DNA from: Siniperca chuatsi
Lineage: Eukaryota > Chordata > Actinopteri > Centrarchiformes > Sinipercidae
Direction: 5' to 3'
NCBI RefSeq assembly: GCF_020085105.1
Contig: NC_058047.1
Coordinates: forward strand, 19,216,001-19,280,000
Length of the DNA: 64,000 nucleotides
This document shows, piece by piece, positions 1 through 11,248 of this stretch; position 1 is the first letter of the stretch; each line of letters starts with the position of its first letter. The notes below the pieces were generated by a model. It had not been told where the DNA came from and searched no databases. It worked only from the letters and a program-made list of their open reading frames with translations. The position numbers were made by a program, and so were the translations under genes.

Positions 1-20
1 AACATCAAGTCATCTACTAC

Positions 21-22
<2 letters not shown>

Positions 23-77
<55 letters not shown>
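23..77. repeat. (TG)n microsatellite
   Basis: Uninterrupted TG dinucleotide run of 55 bases in an slc44a5 intron, likely length-polymorphic. Confidence 0.97.
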
Positions 78-78
<1 letters not shown>

Positions 79-102
79 AAATAAAATAGAGAGTGATGGT
101 GT

Positions 103-117
103 GCCCCCTGGTGGTCA
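103..117 (-). promoter_or_regulatory. Candidate CTCF binding site
   Basis: Read on the minus strand the bases are TGACCACCAGGGGGC, a near-perfect match to the CTCF core CCASYAGRKGGC. Motif only; occupancy is not shown. Confidence 0.45.
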
Positions 118-1273
118 TTAGGTTTGCTCCCTTGATGTAGATATTCATTTTGTATCTAGTTTGCATAAAAGCGCTGGATATGATCCAAACTCTGGTCTAT
201 GGGCAGGGTTTCAGTGACCTTCAGGGAGCTGAACTAGAGCTCTTCATCATAAGGTTGTTTTCAGAACTGCTTTTATTGTTCTGTTTGTCCCATAGCAATG
301 TTAGCTAGTCCTCTTTCCCTTCTCTGTCTGTACTGTAGAGATTTATCTGAGTCATAGGGCAGTGTGTCTGTGGTCGAACTTTGCTGTAGTCATGTTCTGA
401 CATTGCCACCAGTCTTATGTTTTCATTTTCCCTTCTATTGGTGTCAAGGCAAGTTAAGCTTTTTACTGAAGTGAGAAGCTGAACTTTATCCTGTGCCATG
501 TAATGACACTTCACATTAATATTTAATTTATCCCACACAAGTTTATAGTTTGTGCTCTGGAGATCTCCACATCAAAGTTTCTGTTACCAGAGTTCTTTTA
601 AATACACTCACTGATAGAATTAGACAATAAATATGTTTGGTTTTATGCTGACTCATTTGTCTTTGGTTGAGGGTTTGTCTTTGTCCAGCAAAAGGGAAAG
701 GTTAAGTTAAGATTTTAAATAAAGCTGGATTCAGGTGACAAGTAAAACTGATTTTAAAAAAGGATTAAAATTTATGTTGAGTATTTGAAGCACTTATTTC
801 GTTTTCATTGGTTCTCAAACACTTACCTGTACCTTGAACAGAAGTAAATGGGTTCTTGATCTGACACTTCCATTAGTATTTGCTGTTCCAATAGATGCTC
901 CTCTGTATCACATTCAGTAACACGCTGCTATACCATTTACGCCATACTGACGGAACTATTGCTCAATAGCGCTTCAGTAACACTAATGCCGTTTTGTGGC
1001 TTTATTTTTTTCCAGACCATCATAACCTGATAAGTAGGTCATAAAGCTGCTAATATCAAAAGCATTTTGAAACTGTATACATCTTTTTTTCACAATGAGA
1101 GCATTAAAGAGAAATAAAGTGTCAAAATGTTTTTGAGAAACCCTAGTAATTAAACTATTAGAAGCAGTAATACAAACCTGCCACAGCCCCTCTCTGTGTC
1201 CTTATTAAATCCCTTTTTTGTCACCTCTTCTCTTTCCCACTTCTTCCAATCTCACCTTATTACTCCGTCACAG

Positions 1274-4200
1274 AAGTCTCGCCAGTCTGCTGAATGCCAA
1301 TGAAGTTGGCATGAAGATCTTTGAGGATTATGCAAATTCCTGGGACTGGATCCTCATGTAAGAATGGCTGTGGCTTTTGGTGATTTTCATGTTTTCTCTC
1401 TCTTTATGGATTATGGTGCCTACTGTCCTACCTGCTTGAAGCCCCAAAGGTGGAATTTACAACAGCAGGCGATTTAAATAGTACCTGATAAGTTCCTATT
1501 TACAGAACGTCTTACTAAATAAATTATTAAAGTCTAAATTAATTTCTTTACAAATACGGGTCAGTTCCTTGTATGTATGTGTTTGTGTTGTTGCAGTGGT
1601 CTGTTAATAACCATGGTGGTCAGTCTGCTCTTCATCCTGCTGCTGCGCTACACCGCTGGTGTGCTCCTGTGGCTCATTATCTTTGGGGTAATCGCTGCGG
1701 TCGGATTCGGTGAGTATGCACTATAGACAGTTGCCCATATTGCCAATAGCTGCTGTGTACTTAATACACATGTTGGAGATGTTGCCCACATGTTTTACAT
1801 TTGCTGCGAGCAGTTCTGTTGTCATGGCAAAGTGCAGCAGATTTAGATTTGTCATATCTTGTTGCATCCTTTCCTGGCTTTCATTCTTTCTCTCTGTCTC
1901 TCAGGTATCTGGCACTGCTACTGGGAATACAGTACTCTGAGCAGGAAGCCTGGCACTAACATCACCATGTCTGATATCGGCTTCCACACAGACTTAAGCA
2001 TTTACCTTCAGCTCAGCCAAACGTGGCTCATCTTCAGTAAGTTGTCCTCCACTACCGTACCTACGTCACACAAATTTTAAAAGTGACATGATAAAACATA
2101 TTTGTTGTATGTGCATGTCTAATTAAACATATTTGCTTTGCAGTGATCTTACTTTCTGTGATTGAGGCCATCATTGTGATCATGCTGATATTTCTGAGGA
2201 TGAGGCTGCGCATCGCTATTGCATTACTGAAGGAGGGAAGCAAGTGAGTACGGATAAAAGCTCTGTTGACTCCTTAAAACTTAAATGGTGTGTTTGACAC
2301 TTCATACATTCAACACACAATTCAAAAAGATGTTTCTTGTTTCTAGGGCCATCAGCTACATCATGTCCACTCTCTTTTACCCTATCGTCACTTTTTTCCT
2401 TCTGGCCATCTGCATCGCTTACTGGGCCGTCACAGCAGTGTATCCTTTTAACTGCTGGTACGTTAATGAACTGTTTTATCTGGAGAAGTAGAGGAATTCT
2501 GCTACTTTCATGCAGTCTCTGGTAGTTCATATCATATGTAAAGATCATATATAAAAACCTATCAGTAAACAGATCACGCACTACTGTAGTTGATATAGAA
2601 AATGGATAGTGCTTCTTTCACTTTGTGTTTTATGTTTTTAAAAGCAAGAGCAAAATGGAAACAAGCTGGTGTTGTTGTGTCTTATGTCATAGACCTAGCA
2701 TTGTAATGCCTGGATGAATGAGATGGCTTTGTGTAAGCAGCATGTAACTAAAGTATTAAAACAAAACTGACTATATTTTTTCAGTAGACAGTGATTGTTG
2801 TGTGGAGGAAATTTCCCTTTGTGTTGCCCTTAACTAGTTTGCCCTCAGCTTCTTAGCATCTTCTGGTAATGCAGTCTACAAGGTCACGCCTACTGATGAT
2901 AAATGCATGTATGCCAACCTCACATGCAGTCCAATGGTTAGTCCCCCACTCTCTCATGCAATGAAGTGCATTTGCTGGAGAAATGCTTTATATGTCTGGA
3001 ATATGTGTGTTTATTTTGTTATGTTTTGTTTTCAAAAAATACCAGTGTCTCTGATTCTTCTGAAATATTTCTTGGTTAGTCTTTCATCACACTCAATCAG
3101 AAGCGAATATAAGAGCTTCGTCTTATTTCCTATTGTAAAATCTGATCAGCCCCCCATGTCTAAAAGCATTTATATGCTATGTGGTCACACAACTTTTAAT
3201 AAATGCAGGATTACCTGAATTAACATCCAAAATAGAGGCACAGTGGAGGAAAAAGCCAAGAAGAGAAAATTGACACTAGTGTGTTTTTGTGATTGAGTAG
3301 TTTTCCTTGTTATGAATTAAGTGTAACAGAGAGATTTAAGCAAATATTCCGTCACATTAGTCTTGTCCAGCTACACATCAAAGATCAAATCTGTTGCTTT
3401 CTTTCAGACTTTCAGTCAGACCAATATTACCCAAGTGTGCCCCGGGTCACAATGTATGTTTGCCTTCTACGGTGGGGAGAGTGTGTACCACCGCTATATC
3501 TTAGTCCTCCATCTGTGTAACCTGTTCGTGTTCCTCTGGCTGGTCAACTTTACCATCGCGCTGGGCCAGTGCACCCTGGCCGGGGCCTTTGCGTCCTACT
3601 ACTGGGCTCTGAAGAAACCAAACGACATTCCTGCCTGCCCCCTCTACTCCTCTTTTAGCAGAGCCATACGGTAGGGAGCTGCAAGAACAGAGATGTTACG
3701 TTTTACAAAATACTAGAGTTGAATGTTGACTTGCCTACTTGTCTCATAAATAACAGAATAATAACAAGGGATTCTCCAATACAAGCATAATGAATCCACT
3801 AAGATTCCTACGCAAATGTTTAAATGTCTATTATTCCATTCGGTTTCTCGTGTCACAGTTACCACACAGGTTCTCTTGCCTTTGGTTCTCTGATCCTCGC
3901 TGTGGTGCAGGTGGTCCGAATTGTTCTTGAGTACCTGGATCACAAACTGAAAGGTACACTGTAACTCTTAAAAACACTCATCTTCCCACTCTTACACAAT
4001 TTAATGATTATTTCAAATGGGATGTTGATGATCGATGATGTTTTCCCAGGTTCTCAAAATGCATGCGCTCGATTCCTGCTTTGCTGCCTCAAATGCTGCT
4101 TCTGGTGCCTGGAACATTTCATCAAGTTTTTAAACAGAAATGCATACATCATGGTGAGTTAAGAAAAATCTCCTTTGTCAATAGTTTGGACTGATTTATT

Positions 4201-7200
4201 GTATCTGTTAGCAGTTCAGATGTTAGTTGGCCTGGCCTGTTCCTCAATGCTTAATTACCTTCTACCAAGTACTCTACTCACTACTACTCTACTTTTTTCT
4301 CACCAACAGATAGCAATATATGGGAAGAACTTCTGCACCTCCTCCAAGGATGCTTTCTTCCTCTTGATGAGGAATGTTCTTCGGTAAGAACTTACTTATA
4401 GGTCTATGTCAGATCCATGCATCTAAAACGGCTCAGAGTACAGATTACTTTATGCTGAGACACTGTCAGTGGGAGTGTTTCAAGCAGGTGCACATATTTC
4501 CTTATTAGCCGACTCACCATCATGTATTTACTGGTGTGTGCACTTTGATAGCTCTCTGGTGAGTCTGTCTCAGTGCGTGACATTGCCTTCTCCATTCTCT
4601 GGTGTCTGTTTGTCCTCCACTCTGGCTTTTCTCTACCTCCTCTGCAGGGTGGCTGTCCTGGACAAGGTGACAGACTTTCTGCTCTTCTTGGGAAAACTGC
4701 TTATTTCAGGAAGTGTCGGTGAGTTTCATGTCACCCGCGGTCTGTGAAGTGACATAAACAGCGGCATAGACGAAAAATTGCAGAAGACACAGATGAGACA
4801 TCTTCCTGAATATTAAGAGGATGATAAATCGTCTCACTCTCTCACTCGCTATTTTCGCCATGCACATACTCTATTTCCACTCAGTTTGCGTCATTATAAG
4901 TTCATATTTACTGTTGCATAGGCTGCCTGCCGGCCTTTGAAAGCAACTAAATCTCTTCCATTCAATTTTAGGAGGCACTAAATTCAATTCAATTTATGAG
5001 ATCTTAATTTAAACATAAATCCAAATTTCTGTTTCTGATGACATGTAAGTAAATGGTGTTGCATTTCTGTTGCTATGGCCATAGTATGTTATTGTGATTT
5101 GTTTGTTGTGATTTTACCCATGTCTTTTTTTAATCTCTGCTTGTTATTTAGTCTTTTTTTTATGTTTTCCAGGTGTTCTTGCATTTTTCTTCTTCACACG
5201 TAAAATACCATTACTAGTCATTCAAGAGGAAGTGCCATCCATAAATTACTGCTGGGTACCCCTTCTGGTAAGGAATTAAAATGTGGGCTATTTAATGCAT
5301 AATTGTACCTGCAATAACTACTGAGACTGAGTCAGGAGATTGAGGTACAGTATGTTTGCATTCTGACTTGGACTATTCACTGTGCACACAAAAGGTGCAC
5401 TTTCCTGTTGGTAAAGTGGAAAATCATTCCATGAGATTCTTCTCCTCCATTTTATGTCTCTGGCTCAGTCAGTACCTTCAAGTAGAGTCCTCCTGTAATT
5501 GCGTTTTGTTAAAATAACTGGAGCATTAGTTTGGCAAATATATGAAAATGAAAATTAATTTCTTTTCTCGTGGAATATACCACTAAAATATTGTATATTG
5601 CTTACCTTATGCCTTTACATTTGTCAGATTTTTGCAAAGGATGGCTAATTTAGAATGTAGCCAGTTACTCTTGATGTTTTTGCTGTTTTGTTGGAATGCA
5701 GTTTTTTGTTGTCGAATGTATAATAAAGCAGACATTGCAGAATAACTGCTGACTGCGACCTGTTGATTCTTTCAGACGGTGATATTTGGATCCTACATGA
5801 TTGCACATGGCTTTTTTAACGTCTATGCCATGTGTGTGGACACATTGTTCCTGTGCTTTTGTAAGTATGCTGGTTGTTTCAGTACTTTACATGACACAGT
5901 TTGAGAACATGACTACTTGTACTGAGGACTGCTATGATGGTTAAAGATTAAATGTCAAGTGGCCTGTCAGCAGCTGAATGTAAGTCTTTCCCTCTTTAAA
6001 ACTGGCGCTAAATGATAAACTGATTCTCATTCAACTCTCTTTAATTCATGCATGACCTTTTTGCTCATTTATGTCTACTAAGTCTTCGCTTTCCTTTCTC
6101 TTTCTGGCTTTCTGTCACGCTGTGTGCTGTCTGCTATTCCTGCTCCTCCTCTCCTGTGCTGGGACCTGGTCTCAGGTGAAGACCTGGAGAGGAACGATGG
6201 TTCTTCCTCCAGGCCCTACTACATGTCTCCTGGCCTGCACAAGATCCTGCGCAAAGGGGAGGAGGGTGCCAAATTATGTGCTGCCTCCTGAGCGACTTGC
6301 GGCCATTTTACTGAACTCTTGACTCTCTCACTCACTTCTCCATATCTACTGTGTATGTGGGGGTCTGGACGTTTGAGAGCGAGTACTGTAGGGCTAAACA
6401 TCAAAACTGGATGCATCCCAGCCTGGTCAGGGACGGCCTGGGCATGAAAGGACATGCTTTCACGTCATTTCCTCACAGAAAAGGCATGGGGGATGAGAAA
6501 AAGACCTCTGTTTACTTCCTCTCTTGAGCCAACTCAGATACTTGCCTTTTTTTTCTGCCACGCTTATGTTCTTTTTTCTTTTTTCTTCTCTGTATTCTCT
6601 GCTGACCTCTGCCTTACTGAGAGGGTACGTGTCAACTCGCAGGACAGACACGTAGGCTGAGATGAATATGATACAAGCAATTTTACCCAAACAAACATGA
6701 AAAATGAATGACCTTAAAATGTACAGATGCCACTGATGGACTATGGCATAAGGCATCACCATGAAAAAGTGGTGGACTTCTCTTGTCGCACTTTGGTCTT
6801 CTAGTGTAAAAGTGTATGCACTTTCACCTATGGGAAAAGAACCGTGTGATTAATTTCTTCTGTCCAGCATGATTATTTGCTGGCTATTGGTGTTTACTAT
6901 TGGTTTTATAGGTTGCTTTGATCCACCGTATTTATACTAACACAAACACACAGGATCCAAAAATGGTGTGTAATTCTGCACTTAGCAAAACAGGTTTTGT
7001 TTTTGTTTTTTACATCATTTAAAAAAAAGGTCACAATCATTTCAAAGTTTCCATTATGGTCATAGATGTACTGTAAACCAGACAGAGACTTTGTGGGGAG
7101 TTCAAGACTTCAAAAGACATTTTATGGTTTTTGCTTGAAAATTTAACAGAACCTGACAGTTTTCAGGAAACTCCTGAATGCAGCCACTAGTTTATGTGCC

Positions 7201-7675
7201 TAGTTGTGGGGGGGGGGAGTTTCTCTTATTCTGTGGTTTTAGACCTAACACCAGGAACCTTTTGCGATACAGTTTATAAAAGGATGTCAAAGCCATTTTT
7301 GGTAAATTTTTTATTGGATGGTTCAGATATAGTGCTGTTTTAATACTAAGTATAATACACGCATCTGTCTGGAGGTTATTCAGTGTTCTTTTTGTATAGG
7401 AGAATTTTTTTTATCAATCCACTGAAAATGTGAATCTTTTTTTGAATAAACATTAATGGTTCAAGCACCTTGCCTCTGGTTTTAAATTTAAAAAATTGTA
7501 GGTTTAACTTTGATGTACTAAATGATTCTCTCAGTTTTTAACACATTGCTACTGCTGCCTCCTAGTGTGGGATCTGGAGGTGAACGACGGCTCTCCTAAC
7601 CGGCCCTTCTACATGAACAAAACCTTAGGGAGCATCCTCAACAAGAAGAACATCAAGACAGCGGGCAGGACATAG
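1274..7675 (+). CDS. slc44a5: Choline transporter-like protein 5, 3' part of gene
   Basis: Multi-pass membrane protein of the CTL/SLC44 family, expected in the plasma membrane; choline transport is inferred from the family. Thirteen shared coding exons, in phase: 1274-1357, 1597-1709, 1905-2036, 2144-2243, 2347-2439, 2849-2936, 3408-3670, 3859-3953, 4050-4153, 4310-4383, 4648-4718, 5173-5267, 5776-5860. They join to either of two last exons, 6176-6291 or 7566-7675. The joined frame gives about 503 or 501 residues, against about 719 for human SLC44A5, so the N-terminal third lies left of the window. Diagnostic stretches are [11 protein letters not shown] (exon 3), the Cys-rich exon 9 ([16 protein letters not shown]), [18 protein letters not shown] (exon 11) and [11 protein letters not shown] (exon 13). 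Several hydrophobic helices are evident. Assignment to a5 rather than a2 or a4 rests on the lhx8 neighbour as well as the sequence. Whether it is the a or b fish paralogue is not resolved. Confidence 0.93.
6176..6291 (+). CDS. slc44a5: slc44a5 alternative last exon A
   Basis: The acceptor (ggtctcag) precedes GTGAAGACC. Spliced to the donor at 5860 it reads [21 protein letters not shown] and ends KLCAAS at TGA 6289-6291. The [12 protein letters not shown] motif is the usual CTL C-terminus. The 1.27 kb from here to exon B would be its 3' UTR. An AATAAA at 7445-7450 is a plausible polyadenylation signal, placed just before exon B. Cytosolic tail. Confidence 0.8.
6292..7565 (+). other. Probable 3' UTR of slc44a5 isoform A / intron of isoform B
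   Basis: No open coding segment. It contains a G run (about 7207-7217), and AATAAA at 7445-7450 about 115 bases before the exon B acceptor. It would be 3' UTR in transcripts ending at exon A and intron in transcripts using exon B. Confidence 0.5.
7566..7675 (+). CDS. slc44a5: slc44a5 alternative last exon B
   Basis: The acceptor (gcctcctag) precedes TGTGGGATC. Joined to the same donor at 5860 it reads [21 protein letters not shown] and ends NIKTAGRT at TAG 7673-7675. It is homologous to exon A (DLE.NDGS..RP.YM) but clearly diverged, so it looks like a duplicated last exon with a different cytosolic tail. Candidate polyadenylation signal AATAAA at 8885-8890. Confidence 0.8.
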
Positions 7676-10600
7676 AGAGAAGACGAAAGGTGGGGGAAGG
7701 AGAAAGACTGAGGATCATTTACCAAAGCATGGTACAAGCCCATGTAGCAATAAGCATTTTGGCAAATATAATATAAGTGTACACAAGTTGCAACTGTACA
7801 CTATAATGGACAAACTGTAGATAAGCAACTCTAATAATTAGATTCACCCACACGCTCATAATTTATGGGCTTGATAGTTCTTTGGTATTTATAGCTAACT
7901 CCAGAGGTCAGTTTGTCTAAAAAGAAACAAGTCTTCTTGTATTGGATGGTGTACAAAGTCCCACAATCTTGTAAATATTTTTTCAAATTTTATAGTTATA
8001 ACTAAAATATGTTTCTTTGTATATGTATTATAGCCACAGTCGTACTACACAGCAAGTTCCTATTGGAACAAGTGATTTCTTTCTTTCATGAGATTGTGAT
8101 AAACATCAGCTGTTTTTGTTCTTAATCTTTTGTAATAGCCAGTTTTCACCACTTGGTGGAGCCAGTCATTAACAAACATCTTCCATGTATTGTTGCTGAG
8201 GCGTAAATGCTCTGCTGATTGAGCTAGTTTTTCCATGAAATGGTCTAACGTTAGCTCATCCGTGTATTGGCTTATCAATTTATCTTGTTTTCTCACATTG
8301 AGAAACATATTCACCACTTAGTGTCCACTGTTTTCATATTTAACTGTCAAGGACATAATGGCATAGCAAAGTGAGCATCATCATCAAAGTGCTTCACAGC
8401 GAGTCTTTTTCTTAGAATTGCCACACTGAGTATTTAATTGCATCTTGCAGCTACATAGCTTAAATTTGAAGATGCTTTTGAAAAAATTATTTGTTAAAGG
8501 GATAGTCAGCAGCCAGTAATGGAGGTTCTTGTCTTTTCCAAGTGTTAGTGATAGGAATGAAAGGTGAAGTAGGTTGTTCTGTGTTTAGTGGTTTGGAAGA
8601 GCGTCACATAAGTCACAGATTTATTCTCAGCAGCAACCTGTTAGTCCAACCGGCAAATAACGCAGACTCTCTATCTGTTACACATGGTGCTGTTTCTTTT
8701 TTCATTTCTAACCTGCTGCTGATATGGGCACATGTATGTGTGATTCAGAGGGCAAAGCAATGAAACCGATCCCAAGGATTATAACCATTACAATGTGTGA
8801 TGTAACCAACCAACTCCTGTTGGTTTTAAAGGTGGCTGTAAAAAGTGGTTTCCTTTACAGAGAACTGTGGCTTTTCGCATCCTAAATAAATATCAGAATG
8901 TCCTCAGAAACTTCTCAAGTTTACACCTGCAGTATAATCCACTTCTCTGCTGTCCCATTTGTATGCTTTGTATGTTTCAACTACACCTGCATGAGCTACG
9001 AACAGAAGCAGTGTATTAAGCCGTTCCAACAAAGAAGTGTCTCAAACAGACGGAACACACGGATGGAGGGCAGAGAAGTTTCTCTAAACTACTGGAGAAG
9101 TTTCTATAATTATTTTGAGATTTTTTTTAAGGTAGTATAAACTACCGCTGTACTCTGCGAAGGATGAAGCTTCAACCCCACAGATTCTGGATAGACTAAC
9201 ACCTTAATTCTGAAGATTATCCAACAAAACACAAGAGCAACATTTCTTGTTGGAGTTATGAACCTCATTGGAAACAGTGTTAAATCTTTTTGTAACTACG
9301 GGTCCTCTCGTTGATCCAAAGTGGGGCTGGTCCCACATAGTATTATTGAGTTTTTAAGGTATTAGTCAAATAGAACTTTTTTTGTTAATCAGATTGAATT
9401 TATGATTTTACTTACCATATATTTTGCATTGGTTGCTTCCTGAAGTATAAGCACATTTCTGGCATCAGACAAAACAACTGATGTCAAGGTCAGCTGGCAT
9501 GAGTGTTTGTATTACCGGTGAGCCAGTAATGTTGCGTCTGTTTAATGGAATATTTGATTAGTTGATGAAATCCTGTGAGGTGCAGCTGAAGTCCATTATT
9601 GTTTTTGTCTTGAAGCCAGAATCCAGGAAATGCTTGAAGAATTTCTTTTAGTTCATCCCAGTTTGGGTATCACCAGGCTGTTGGCACAGTAACGTGACGG
9701 ATGAAATAAATGAGTGACACGGCTGTTGGCAGTTTCACACACTGTGTCCTTGTATGTTACAGATGTCAAACTTCTGGTGAGGTCTTCTTTTTTCTTAAAA
9801 GTGTTCATGCATCACTTGGAATGATGCTCACCTTTAGATCTTTGAGATGTGACTCATGCTTGTGAGTCTTTGTATCGTGTTTGTCAGACCTGAGAATCTG
9901 CCCTCAGAGTGACAGCACTGCCAGACTTACACACCTTATACCCCCATTTGAGCTGAACATGCTGGGACACGTATAATGTAACCATTCAATATAAGCACAA
10001 CAACATTGCTTGTGTATCTGAAAGGAGATCAATGATGCATGTAGTGCTCAGAGTGGCATATTACGCATGCAGCGTGATGTTATTCCTTTTTTTAAATACT
10101 GAATAACTACTATACTCCCAGTGTATTTTGTATCTTTATGTGCATGCAGCTCAGGTTTAGCTTCATCCCATGAGGGTGAGTGATCTGATAAGTGAAGTAA
10201 AAACTGTGTTTTTAGATGCCTCCTCCTCCCTCCCATGTCTGGAAATTAGATTCTTTTGGTAAACCACAGTCAACAAGCAGACACAAGTAAAACTTCTCTC
10301 TTGGTTAGAATGTGCGTCAGGTTTCTTACCGTAAACTCTTAAAAGTCAAACTCCGAAGATGCACTGCTCTAACCTGTCAATACGCCAAATAGTTTTATTT
10401 ATTGTGGCTCATTTGTGCAGAAAGCTGACAGTAAAAATCACTCTGTCATATATTTATTTATACAGTAAAGGTTGCATGTGTTTTAATAGAATGTATTGCC
10501 TGTGTGTATGTTCATCATTCAAATATAGATGTGTTACTTCTATTTTTATCAATAAATTTTTTTTGTACTATGCACTTACTTTCTCCCCAAATTCCAAACA

Positions 10601-11138
10601 TGCATACTGAGGTCCAAACTCTGCAGCATGTCAGCTGTCACTGGATCTGACCTGTTGTGTGAAATATCTCTTTTTCATTCATTCATCTCCCGGGTTTGTG
10701 AAAGTAGACATTTATTTTCAAAACAGACTTCACATACAATAAATAAATTAAATTGCAATATTCAAACACTGCTATACAAACAATTTCAAGTTCACCTTCA
10801 TAATGAGTTGACATTTTGGGTAGCGCGGTCAAACTGTGTCACCAACTACACAAACAAATATAAATCTATAATGTCATATGTCACAATCCTACACTGAAAC
10901 CTTTCCATTTCCACATTATACAGTACATTTAGGACTGTAAATTATAGTCATCCATAATATGCTCAACAGTGAATAAAGTGTTTTCAAAGAATGTCAACAT
11001 GTAATGAATTACTGGCAGTTCAAGAAAAGGAAAGGTTTTATGATTCACTTAAAATGAAATTATATTTACCATGGAGATCTGAATACTGCAGCTGCTAATG
11101 ACAGACCATCGCTGGTGAAGTCTGAGGCTGCTGTGTGC

Positions 11139-11169
<31 letters not shown>

Positions 11170-11171
11170 GC
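7676..11171. other. Spacer between slc44a5 and lhx8 with both 3' UTRs
   Basis: The two genes converge here. The left part should hold the slc44a5 exon B 3' UTR (AATAAA 8885-8890). The right part should hold the lhx8 3' UTR, with TTTATT at 10711-10716 reading AATAAA on the minus strand. Short open frames (for example minus 8060-8317 and plus 8898-9140) have no recognisable family. No transposon ends were recognised. Confidence 0.5.
11147..11169. repeat. (GA)n microsatellite in lhx8 3' UTR
   Basis: A GA run flanked by a short TG run. On the lhx8 strand it is a (TC)n(AC)n tract starting a few bases after the stop codon, so it lies in the proximal 3' UTR. Confidence 0.9.
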
Positions 11172-11248
11172 TCAGGCATGAGACACAGGCAGGGAGGTCA
11201 TGGCGTGGGCGGGCAGCAGCGGTTGAAACATGGGTGGAGGGGAGTGTA
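11172..11248 (-). CDS. lhx8: lhx8 last coding exon
   Basis: The acceptor (gtgtccgcag) and the 2-base start complete the codon left by the donor GACA|GTGAGC of exon 12216-12405. The frame reads [21 protein letters not shown] and ends VSHA at TGA 11172-11174. It matches the spacing and motifs of the human LHX8 tail (HSP..QPLLP..MT.LP.SH). Too short to show as an open frame of its own. Confidence 0.88.

Larger units (their letters stand above)
1..1273. other. slc44a5 intron sequence
   Basis: No exon of slc44a5 or of any other gene is recognisable here. It holds the TG microsatellite at 23-77 and a CTCF-like motif at 103-117. The rest is AT-rich intron leading to the acceptor at 1273. Confidence 0.6.

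Noticed and set aside
8060..8317. 85-codon minus-strand frame downstream of slc44a5
   Set aside because: Amino-acid composition looks protein-like, but it starts at GTG, has no recognisable family and lies in the likely slc44a5 3' UTR.
8898..9140. 80-codon plus-strand frame between slc44a5 and lhx8
   Set aside because: Phe/Tyr/Cys-rich random-looking product just after a polyadenylation signal; no family.
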